Source of the DNA: Micractinium sp. NFX-FRZ
Lineage: Eukaryota > Chlorophyta > Trebouxiophyceae > Chlorellales > Chlorellaceae
NCBI GenBank assembly: GCA_029339195.1
Contig: JAPTJF010000039.1
Coordinates: 62,001 to 126,000, forward strand
DNA length: 64,000 nucleotides
Direction of reading: 5' to 3'
Part shown: one piece after another, positions 46,708-55,817 of the stretch
Numbering within the stretch: the stretch's first letter is position 1
How the letters are laid out: every line of letters begins with the position of its first letter
Made by a program: the position numbers and the translations under genes
The notes under the pieces: generated by a model
Databases searched by the model: none
The model's input: the letters and a program-made list of their open reading frames with translations, nothing else
Told to the model about the DNA's origin: nothing

Positions 46708-49700
46708 CTAACCGTCACTCTCGCCTCCACTGTGCTCCAGCAGCTCCGGCATTTCATCGCCTTCGTCGTCTAGTCGCACCTGCTGCTGCACCTCTCCTGG
46801 CTGCAGTGCACCGTCGCCCTCCTCTTCACCCTCGCTGCCGCTGCCTTCGAACCCTCCCAGCTCTGGCGGCCCTCCTGCCCCACCTGCCTCACTTGCCTCC
46901 TCCCCTGCGCTGCCGTCGTCGGGGCCGCTGCCGCTGCGGATGCCGGAGCTGGCCAGCGCAGGCATGCTGCCGCTGCCGGCGTCGCCCCGCGCTCGGGAGC
47001 GCACGCGCTGCCCAACGCCGCTGCCACCACCGCCACCCTCGCTGCTGCTGGTGCCGGCTTCTGATTCGGAGCCCAGCTCAGGCATGGCCTCCTCATCAGA
47101 ATCCCCCTGCTCCTCTGCCTCTCCTGCCTCCGCTGCCCCCTGGCTGTCGCCACTGCCATCCTCGCTGCCGCTGTGGCTGGCCAGCTCAGCATCTGGGCCA
47201 TCTGAATCGGTGGCCCAGCCGCCATCGGACGCCTGCTCATGCTGCTGCTGCTGCTGCTGCTGCTGCAGCTGGCCGCCCGTGGCTGCAGGCGCAGCTGGTG
47301 CGCCAGCCGCTGCTGCCATGGGCGCCGCCCCCGTGCCCATACTGAGCAGCCAAGAGGCGGCTGCGGGCAGGGAGTTGTTGAAGGCACGCAGTGCTTGCTC
47401 GGCCTGCAGGGAGGGCAGGAAGCCAGGGGCAGGCGGGGCAGGGGTAAACAGAGGGTGCGTGAATCGGCGGGCATGGGTGTGGCCGCACACAACAGGCCTG
47501 GCATGCATGTGGGCAGTAAACGGGCAATGTACACAAGGTGGCAGGCCCGGCCCTGCACATATCCAGCACACAGCCCAGCCAGAGACCGTCTCATCTCCTG
47601 CCCTCCCTTCCCAGCCCACCCCATCCCTGGCGGCCGCTCCCGGAAAGCTCACCGCTGCCGCATCAAACCCCATGTCTGTGAGGTGCGCCAGGTGACCTGC
47701 ATCCACCTGCAGCGCAGCTGCCGCCTGGCGCTGCCGCGCCGGCTGCCCAGGCCCGAGCCGCCCGTAGATGAGGGCAAGCTGGAAGTCACTGCAAGTGGGG
47801 GCAGCAGGGCAGCCAGGCACAGAAGGATGGGGTGTGAGCAAAGCAACAGCAGGACGGTGCGAGCACGGCAGCAGCGTGGACATGGCAGCAGCATGAAGTG
47901 TGAGGCAGCAGGTGGGCGAGCAGCAGGCAGCGCCTGCAGCATGAGCTCTGCTTTTGCGGCCACACTTCCATGCATGGGCCCCCGGGCAAGCAACGGGGCC
48001 ACCACATGCACCGACCTCCAACGTGCCCTTCACACCAAACGGAAGCGCTACGCCCCTGCTGAGATGTCCCATGACATGGCAGCTCCCTGTCTCCCGAGTT
48101 TCGCTCACTGTAGCACTCTAGGCAAATGCGAGCAGGTGCACAACAAATCTCCATAGCAACGCCCCCCGCCCCCACACACCTGAGAGGCTCTGCTGCATGC
48201 GGGTCGTCGACATGAGCCAGCAGCCACTCGAGGGCGGGCTCAAAGCGGTTGCGCCCCATGAGCAGCGCGTTGCGGCACAGGGGTTCGGGGAAGCCCATCT
48301 CCTGGAGGGAGGCCAGGGCTGCAGCGTCCAGCTGGGGCACCTGCTGGCGCAAAGGGGGTGTGCAAGCAAGGGGGCAGGGGCAGGGTGGGGCGGCGAGAGA
48401 GCGCAGGGGTACCAATGGCCTGCAAAACATGGCAACGGGGTGGCTGCCTGGGCGTGCGCGTCTTTGCAGGCAGGCATGTAGGCCGGGCAAGCAAGCCAGA
48501 CATGCGGATTTAGGCTGCCCTGCCCCGCCCCACACCCGCAGTGCGCCGCGCTACGCACCTGCGGCGGCGGCAGCGGCCCGCCAGCACCCATCTCGACGTG
48601 CAGCCCCTCCTCCTCTTCGTCCTCCATGTATTCATGTTCATCCCCCTCCTCCTCCTCCTCTTCATCTTCCTCATCCGAATATCCCTCCCCATCCTCCTCC
48701 TCCTCCTCCTCTGTCTCCTCCTCCTCCTCTGTGCCCTCCTCCTCCTCCTCATGTACTGCAGGAGGGGCGCAGGCATGCAAAGTGATGCATCGGAGCAAAG
48801 AGAGGGCAAATACTCCTTGCAGAGCGGCAAGGCGGGCAGCCAAGCACATGGCAGGGCAAGCATCACTCAAGGCTTCCCCCCTGGCTTGACGGCTGCACCC
48901 TGCCCCTCCACCTGCCCAGCGCAACCGTTGGCTTCCCTCACCTCCAGCCGCACCGCCCAGTGCTGCCACCGCTGCCGCTGCCGCTGCCCCATCACCGCCA
49001 CCGCCGGCCTCCTGGTTCTGTGCAGCCAGCGTCATGAACGCTTCCAGGGCAGCCAGGGCGGTGCCCACAGCCGTCACGCCGCCCGCGCCATCTGGGCCGC
49101 CGCCGGCAAGTGCGGCGCCGCCTAGTGCGCCGCCACCAAGGCCGCCCAGCTCAAATTCCCCTTCACCTCCCCCCGCCCCTGCTGCCGCCCCGGCTGGCTC
49201 GCGCAGCTCGTCCTGCAGCCTCTGCAGGTAGCTCCGCAGAGCACCCATCTCGCCCGTCAGCAGCGCCTGCTCCAAAGCAGCTGTGCCGGTGGGTGCACGC
49301 GCGGCGGCGGCGGCCTCCTGCCGCGCAGCTGCCGCCTCGGCGGCCGCCAGCGTGCCGGGGCCCTGGGCGGCCAGCTCCTCTCGGATGGCGGCGTTGATCT
49401 CACGCATGGTGGGGCCCTGAGGCGCGGGCGGGTGGGCAGGGAAGGGGGAGGGGAGTGGTGTGGGAGTTGGCGAGAGGGGAAGCGGGTGCCAGGAGTGCAG
49501 CCGCCACGGAAGCGGCGGGATGCAGCGATGGCCTTAAGTGGGCGTGCCAGAGCAACGTTGATCATGTATCCAGGCACCCATGCTCATATCAAGGGATGGG
49601 GCACTTGCAGCCTGGCAGCCTGCCCTGGCCCACCTTGGAGGGCTGCGCCGGCGCCTGCACTGGCGGTGCCACCATCCGCCCCGGCAGCACCACCAGCACA

Positions 49701-50011
49701 TCGCCCTCGCGGCACAACTCAGACAGCTTTGCCCCCTTGCCACGCAGGACCCGGCCATGATGCACCTGCAGGGGAGCAGGGCTGGTTGGCTTGGGCTGGC
49801 AGCGGTCTACTCAGCGCCGCCGCCGCCCCCGCCAGTCAGACATACTCAGCCGGCGCCAAGGCAGCCTCACCAGCCGCAGTCGCTCGACGACTGCACCTTC
49901 CGCCCTTTTGAGCTCCCCTATCACAGCAAGCAAGGTCTCCAGGTTGCCATTGCCCTCCACCTCCACCTCCTGGGGCACAGGCTGACCCAGGCTGCGCAGG
50001 AGAAGCTTCAT
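46708..50011 (-). CDS. UBL-UBA-UBA protein resembling UBAC1/KPC2
   Basis: Seven exons in coding order: 50011-49871, 49765-49634, 49416-48942, 48755-48559, 48340-48180, 47788-47653, 47403-46708; 645 residues, phases agree. The N-terminus looks ubiquitin-like (MKLLLRSLGQPVPQEVEVEG ... HHGRVLRGKGAKLSELC ... VLVVLPG). A helical Ala/Gln region follows, then a 65-residue Glu-rich exon. UBA domain 1 (LASLQEMGFPEPLCRNALLM ... ALEWLLAHVDDP) and UBA domain 2 (LAHLTDMGFDAAAAEQALRA ... AASWLLSMG) come next, with an acidic Ser/Gly/Glu tail containing a Gln run. UBL plus two UBAs with the EMGFPE and MEWL-like motifs is the arrangement of UBAC1, a partner of the KPC1 ubiquitin ligase (family knowledge). The alga-specific acidic exon and tail are much longer than in animal UBAC1. 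Probably a ubiquitin-ligase adaptor or proteasome shuttle. Confidence 0.78.
48605..48752. repeat. CTC/TCC triplet-rich tract encoding poly-Glu
   Basis: Imperfect CCT/CTC triplets on the plus strand read as GAG runs on the minus strand. They form most of the acidic exon of the UBAC1-like gene. The tract is coding but simple enough to be length-variable. Confidence 0.85.
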
Positions 50012-50222
50012 CTTGAATCACTGGATTTGTCGAGATAGCTAGCAGGCGTTCAAGCCTTGGAATTTCAGGTGCCACGCGGCCCGCCTGCCCCATTTGGCTG
50101 TGGCCTCTGTTAGCCTTCCCCATCGTATGATTTTATCGCCGATTGCGCTCTAGGCTCATCCAGACGCAGGAGGCCAGCGAGCACCCCCTGCACTCCGAGC
50201 CAAACTTCTGGAGCACTCGGCC
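50012..50222. promoter_or_regulatory. Divergent promoter between the UBAC1-like and SIL1-like genes
   Basis: Only 211 bp separate the two start codons, which point away from each other, so both promoters and 5' UTRs must share this segment. Both products act in protein quality control, so co-regulation is possible (inference). Confidence 0.55.
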
Positions 50223-52442
50223 ATGGGCTGGCGCCTGTGCCCAGCCCTCCTGCTGCTGCCCCTTCTGGTCGGTGCAGCAGCAGCCGACGCCCACAATGAG
50301 ACGGAAAGCACGCCTCCAGGCACGGCCTGGTCGGCGGCGCCGGCGGCCAACGAGCAGGACCTGCTGAAGTGGGCACTTTGTGAGTCCTTCCGGAGGGGCC
50401 TGTTGCCCCCATGCGCCGTGCGCTCTCTTGTGAATCACCCTCTGTGCCAGGGTTGCAGCCGCACGTAGTATTGCTGCAAGCAGCAACCCTGATGGTACAC
50501 GGGCTCGCCGCCTCGCAACTCTCATGCCACCGCCATGTGCTGCCCTTGCCTCTCTCGCCCTGCTGCCCGCGCAGACCTGCCCTGTTCAACCGCTCTGCAT
50601 CTGGCCCACCACTTCCCGCACCTCGTTGTATCACAAACCCGCCCACTGCAGCCCACAGCGACCCGGATGAGCTGCGCCGGGCGGCGGCAGCGGCGCGGCA
50701 GGCTGGCGATGCCGGTGACCCAGAATTCAAGGAGCGGCAGGCGCGAGTGCAGGCGCTGATGGACAGGATGAAGGAGGAGCCCACCGAGGCGGAGCTGATG
50801 CAGGTGGGCCTGGTTGGTTGTACAAAGCATCAGGAGTGTGTGTGTGTGTAGTCTGCATCGCAGCAAACATTAGGAGAGGGAGTGGTGCGGTAGATTGGAG
50901 GAGGGACGTGAGGGGGTTGTGGTGCAGTTGTGGCACCTCCTCTGTGTGCCTGCTTGGGGCCTGGATGTGTAGGCAGGGGCAGTGGACATGCTGCCGCCTT
51001 CACGTTGTCCTTTCCACCTCCCCTCCGCGGCACCCCTCCCTCCCGCAGGAGGCTGTGGCCATCCTGTCAAACGCCAGCGCCACCCAGCAGCAGCTGGGCA
51101 ATGCTTTGGACGCGTTGAGGTACCTGTGTGAGCGCATCGACAACGCCAACAGTGAGTGCACGAGCGTGTGTGGGGCAGCTGGGATTAGGAGGGCTGCCGG
51201 GGCTGAGGAACCCACTGCAGGCGCTGGGTGGGTGTGGGGGCTGCTAAGGTGGACGGTTTGAAAGATGGGGCCAGGCGAGGTGAGCGAAATGGCACAACTA
51301 CCGGTGGAGGGCATGGGGTGCATGCAGGGTGGGATGCAAGTGTGGGTGGCCTACAGGAAGCTTGGGCACGGCTGCGTGTGAACGGGTGCTTTCTCCCCCC
51401 TCTCCATCACCCCTTACTGCCTCCCTCTGCCCCTCCCTGCCCCCTCCACCTGCCTGCAGACCTGCAGGGCATGGGCGGCCTGCCCCCCCTGGTGGCGCTG
51501 CTCTCCTCCGCCACCCCGCCGGCCCTGCAGTCCCGAGCGGCGCACGCCCTCGGCACGGCAGCGGCAAACAACCATGCCTTCCAGGGCCACCTGCTCGCGG
51601 ACCACCCCGAGGTGCTGCAGCTGCTGCTGGTGCTGGTGGCACGCAGCGATGCATCTGATGGCGGCGACGACAGCAGCAGCAGCGGCACGGCGGGGGAGGC
51701 CCAAGCTGCGGCAGCGGCGGTGGCGCATGCAGAGGTGCAGGCAGAGGCGGGGATCAAGGCGCTGTACTGCCTGTCCGCCATCCTGCGGCTGAATGCCCCC
51801 GCGCGTGCAGCCTTCTACCAGGCCGCGGGCGTGCACACGCTGCAGCAGCTGCTGGGCAGCCGCGGCACGGGGGTGCGCACCAAACGCAAGGCGCTCGGCC
51901 TGCTCAGCGATCTCATTCAACTGGATGCCCCCGCGATGAGCGCCTCCGCTGCCGCCAACGCGGCGGCTGCGCGAAACGGTGGCGTTGGCAGCAGCGACAG
52001 CGGCAGCAGCACCCCTCCCGTGCCAGCTGCGGCGCTCGACTACTCTGCTGCCGTGGCAGCTGCCCTGCAGCTGCTGGATGTGGAGCAGCAGCCGCTCGTG
52101 GAAGCTGACATGGACCTTCAAGAGAAGGCGCTGCTGGCCCTGCTGGCCCTTTTGGACGGAAGCAGCGGCGCCGGCGACGCCGAGGGAAGCGAGGAGGGGA
52201 GCGCAGGTGTCGCACGAGGCAGTGCAGCGGCGGAGTTGATTGCCGATGCGGGCGGCCTGGCCACGCTGCGCACGCTGCATGCCAGGCTGGAGGCGGTGGC
52301 GGCAGCAGAGGAGGGCAGTGAACCGGGCGGCGAGGACAGCTATGCACGGGAGCTGGCGGGGCTGGCGCAGCGGGTACAGCGGCAAGTGGCCGCCACGGGC
52401 AGCGCTGTCGCTTCTGGCGCCGCTGTCCGGGACGAGCTGTGA
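50223..52442 (+). CDS. SIL1: ER-lumenal Hsp70 nucleotide exchange factor, SIL1/HspBP1/Fes1 family
   Basis: Exchanges nucleotide on BiP in the ER lumen. Four exons: 50223-50379, 50652-50803, 51049-51151, 51460-52442; 464 residues. A signal peptide is present (MGWRLCPALLLLPLLVGAAA, then ADA). The Fes1/HspBP1 armadillo fold follows: AVAILSNASATQQQLGNALD with ALRYLCERIDNAN, then LQGMGGLPPLVALLSSATPP and LQSRAAHALGTAAANN. Next are IKALYCLSAILRLNAPARAA and KRKALGLLSDLIQLDAP. The protein ends in VRDEL, an HDEL/KDEL-type retrieval signal, which with the signal peptide places it in the ER rather than the cytosol. Two Ser/Ala/Gly low-complexity insertions (after the second and fourth helical repeats) are lineage-specific. 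Divergently transcribed from the UBAC1-like gene. Confidence 0.88.
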
Positions 52443-52820
52443 GCCTCGCTGCATGCCGTGCCAGCGGCACTGCATCTGTGCGCCATTGTCCTCTTGTTCA
52501 TGTGACCATCTGAAAGAGTTACAGAGGAGGGTCTGGCCACGACGGCATGGATTGAATAATCGATAGGGGGCATAAGGGTACGGAGGTCTGCAAGTGGCGG
52601 GAGATGCACCCGCCAGCTCACTCAAGGAGCCTCCCCCTTGGCGACTGGCGAAAACCTAGCCGCCCCAAAGACGCCGCGCTCGGCATGCTCGCCAGCTCTG
52701 TTTCTGAACAAGCTTAACTAGTTGTCCCAGCAGCCGCCTCGCTCATCAGCGTCAGCGAAAGGGCGGGGCCTCCAACCGGCGCGGCTAGCTACACCGCGCT
52801 CGCATAGCGTGCATCACAAA
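52443..52820. other. Intergenic region, no gene seen
   Basis: A 378-bp segment between two plus-strand genes. It should hold the SIL1-like 3' UTR and the promoter of the small downstream gene. No TGTAA motif is seen in it. Confidence 0.4.
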
Positions 52821-53493
52821 ATGGGGCGGCTACTCGAGCGCCCCTGCGCTGCACCAGGCTGCACAGCCGTGTCTTCGGCCGACTGCGCTGGCCTCTCTTT
52901 CTCGGCGGCAGACTGCTTCTCCAAACCGCTGCCAGACGCGCCGCAGGTGCGGGGGTTGCCGTGGATGCGTGCCCTGGCGCCGCACGGCGTGGGCTTGCAG
53001 GCTGCCGCCATCCGCCCGTGCTGCTTTGAAGGTGGCCACCGCCTCCTAGAGCAGGCACTTTGTGTGACGCTGCTCCGGGCCCGAACACATATTCCTCTTA
53101 CAAACGGCGTGTACCCAACGTGTGCTGCTGCGTGGGCACTGCAGCGCACCTAACTAGGCGCTCTCCGGTTTCTGCCTCTAAGCCGCCTCGCCGCCTTGCT
53201 GCCTCCCTGTGCAGTTGTGGGCCTGCTGCTATCAGCACAAACGTGAGTCCCTCTTCTTCATCCTCAAGGACCTTCCGTACCGACAGAGCAAGCGGGAGCA
53301 TGGGGTGCGGCGCTGACACGCCCGTGCCCAACCCCGCCCTTCCTGCCAGCTGCGGCCCATGAACACGCTCTTCTTGCACAGGGCGGGCTTCCTGGGCCCA
53401 CCAGCCTACAGCCCTCAACACATGAAGCTGAGCAACACAATTTCACCCGATCCCATCTTTCGCCAGCAATTCTTGGACCAGCACCCCATGTAG
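52821..53493 (+). CDS. Unrecognised small protein (119 residues, three exons)
   Basis: I do not recognise this protein. Exons 52821-52946, 53215-53304 and 53350-53493 are in consistent phase with GT-AG introns. The N-terminal part is Cys/Ala/Ser-rich (CAAPGCTAVSSADCAGLSFS). The middle reads LWACCYQHKRESLFFILKDL, then PYRQSKREHG. The end reads LRPMNTLFLHRAGFLGPPAY ... ISPDPIFRQQFLDQHPM. The central and last exons look like real, constrained coding sequence, with mixed hydrophobic and charged residues unlike shadow frames. The first exon is less sure. Reading through the 45-nt second intron gives a stop after VRR, so retention would truncate the protein. The organisation suggests a small conserved protein, but no function is assigned. 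Confidence 0.45.
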
Positions 53494-54023
53494 GGGCTGT
53501 GGTCTGGTGATGACCTGCGATCAGAGCTGCCTTCCTTCTCTTCCTGCTTCACCTGTGGCGGCGGCCAGAGCGCCAGCCCCAGCGTGTCCTCGGCGCAGCC
53601 TGCCGCCCTTCTTTCCTTCCCCGCTACTATCCGCTGCCTCCCGCTCTGCAATTTCTGCCTACGCTGCACGATGTGTCTACGCTTCTGGGCTTTGAATCAA
53701 CCTCTGACTGCCTGCTCTCTCGTTTGCTTGCTTGCTTGGTTTGCTCACCTCTTCAGCTGTGCCTGCCTTAGCCGATTCTTGAACCCACACCGCTCGACTA
53801 CGGACAGTACACACCGCCTCTCTAGCACCCTATCCTTTCCCCCATTTGCGCCTCCTTCGGACCCCCACAACCCATACAGCTCCCTTTTTCGGGGGCCAGC
53901 ATGCCTGGACTCCCCCCTGTCTTCCGGCGACCACTTAATTGCCCTCCCCTTTCAGCATGAAGTTTGTTTGTTTTTCACGCGTCCGTTGCTCCTGATTTTT
54001 TTTGTTTGTTTGCGCCTCACACT
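53494..54023. other. Convergent 3' regions, no gene seen
   Basis: Pyrimidine-rich, relatively AT-rich DNA between two converging genes, including T-rich patches near 53990-54012. Probably both 3' UTRs. No exon is supported. Confidence 0.45.
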
Positions 54024-55378
54024 TCACACTGTGCTTGCTGCCTGGCCCCGGCCTGCGCCCAAGCTGTGATACACTGCTCCCGCTGCCAGTGCCCCAGCCA
54101 GCGCCTCTGCCAGCGTGTCTTGGGCGCCGTCACTGGCGCGCCCCTCGCTCACAAGGTTGGCCAGCGTGGCAGCAGCACACACGGCACTCTGCACAGCACA
54201 GCAGAAGGCAGGGGATGGTATGCCTTGGTTCACAAGTGGTGGGCGGAGAAGCAAAAGCAGACGGATGGATGCAACGCCACCGTGAGAGCCAGCCGAAAGG
54301 GATGCCATGCCTGCATTTGGACCACGGCACCACCACCCACCTGCCCGTCTGGCCCTATAAGCAGCTCCGTCAGTGCAGCCACTGCTCTAGGCTGCGCCCG
54401 AATGTCTGCCCGCGCCGCCGCCTCTCGGGACATGTTCTGCAGCGAGCCCGCCGCCGAGGCGGCCACCCCAGGGTGCACCGACTGCAGCAGTGCCGCAATG
54501 TGGGGGATGCCTCCCTGCTGGCGGATGGCGGCTGTGCCTTCGGCGCCGCTGGACAGGTTGTGCAGTGCACCCACCAGCCGCTGCAGCAGCTTGCCATCTT
54601 CTGTGCCATCGCGGGACTCGCCCTTGCTGCTGGCTGCTGCTGCGCTGGCGCCGGCGCCATCGCTGCTGCTGCTTTGAAAGCTGCGGGCGCTGGCCAACCG
54701 TTGCAGCACTGCTGCAGGGGCCCCTGCCTTGAGGAGCGCTGCCCGCCCATCTTGGGTGAAGGACAGCGTCTGCAGCGCCCCCGCTGCATTGGTGTGCGCC
54801 TCTGCGCCTGCAGCGCTGGCGCCGAGAAGCCTGGTCAGGCGAAGCGCACCACCCGCCTTCACCAGCCCACTGGCATTGGCGGGCTCGTAGCACAGGTTGG
54901 ACAGTGCATTGGCTGCCTCGCTGGCCAGGCTGGCAGCGAGCGCGCTCTGCCGCCCGCCAGAGGCACCGCTGCTGCTGCTGCTGCTGCTGCTGCCTGGGTC
55001 CAGCAGCGGGGCCACCACGTCAATCAGGTGCTGGGTGCAGCGCAGGCGCACGTCCTGGCGGCGCGCCAGGATTTTGAGCGCCTTGAGGGCCAGCAGGCGG
55101 GCTTGGGGGCAGGCTTTGGCCACGTCGGCACGGCCCAGCAGCGTCACCAGCGGGTCCAGGCGGTCGGGCCTGGTGGCGCGCAGGTGCGGCGAGCTGCGTG
55201 GGTCTTCATTCTCAGTCACAAAGCGCTCCAGCAACGTGCACAACAGCTCCAGCTGCTCGCTGCTGGCTGGCTGGCCCAGCGCCACAACTGCGACTTGCAC
55301 CTGCTCCCAGCTCAGGCCCTCCACCGACGCCTTGCGGGAGCGGGGCGGCGAGGCGGCGGCCGCCATGGCCGGCTGCAC
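54024..55378 (-). CDS. Armadillo-repeat protein of unknown role
   Basis: Two exons, 55378-54341 and 54188-54024, give 400 residues (or 396 from a second Met four codons on). The sequence is a series of helical ARM-like repeats: ARLLALKALKILARRQDVRL, ASLASEAANALSNLCYEPAN, AHTNAAGALQTLSFTQDGRA, LLQRLVGALHNLSSGAEGTA, GVAASAAGSLQNMSREAAAR and, in the last exon, SAVCAAATLANLVSEGRASD. The repeated Asn-Leu/Asn-Met helices are typical of armadillo solenoids used for protein-protein binding. A poly-Ser run and a Ser/Ala/Gly segment interrupt the solenoid. There is no signal peptide or membrane span. I cannot place it in a named subfamily. Confidence 0.75.
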
Positions 55379-55817
55379 GTGGGCCTGCTGCTGCTGTCGA
55401 ATAGCAACAGGACGCGCCCTGCTGGTACGCCCGCACTGGTATGTGAACAGTGGCGCCGGCGGTGGTGACCGGCAGTGCCGTTGACCGCCCGGTCAAACAC
55501 GGAAGCCTCTGCAGCAAATCCGCAGAATGTGAGTCTCAGCGCTTCTCTTGCCTGTCGAGCGAGGACTGCGCATCGTGGAACGGCATTGGGAAAAGAAGGG
55601 AGGCAGCGGTGGCGCGCCAGCTGTGCGCCGGTGACGACGCAGCGTCGCAACGGCACAACAAGCCCACTACCTCGTACGCCTGCCCGCAACTGCTGTTCCA
55701 GATCTCGGAAGTGCGCGATCTACTAGTGCAAGCGCTTTAAAGCACCACACTGCGCCTGCACTCAACACCCAGCCGGCGCCCGACAGCTCATGGGCCGGCC
55801 CCCGACGCGACCCGCAA
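55379..55817. promoter_or_regulatory. Divergent promoter between the ARM-repeat and DCAF15-like genes
   Basis: The genes start 439 bp apart and point away from each other. A plus-strand open stretch at 55450-55740 has no family-like sequence. No specific element can be named. Confidence 0.5.

Noticed and set aside
46230..47345. 371-codon open frame on the plus strand
   Set aside because: Arg/Pro/His-rich shadow of the acidic C-terminus of the UBAC1-like gene.
54002..55468. 488-codon open frame on the plus strand
   Set aside because: Antisense shadow of the ARM-repeat gene; no repeats or motifs on this strand.
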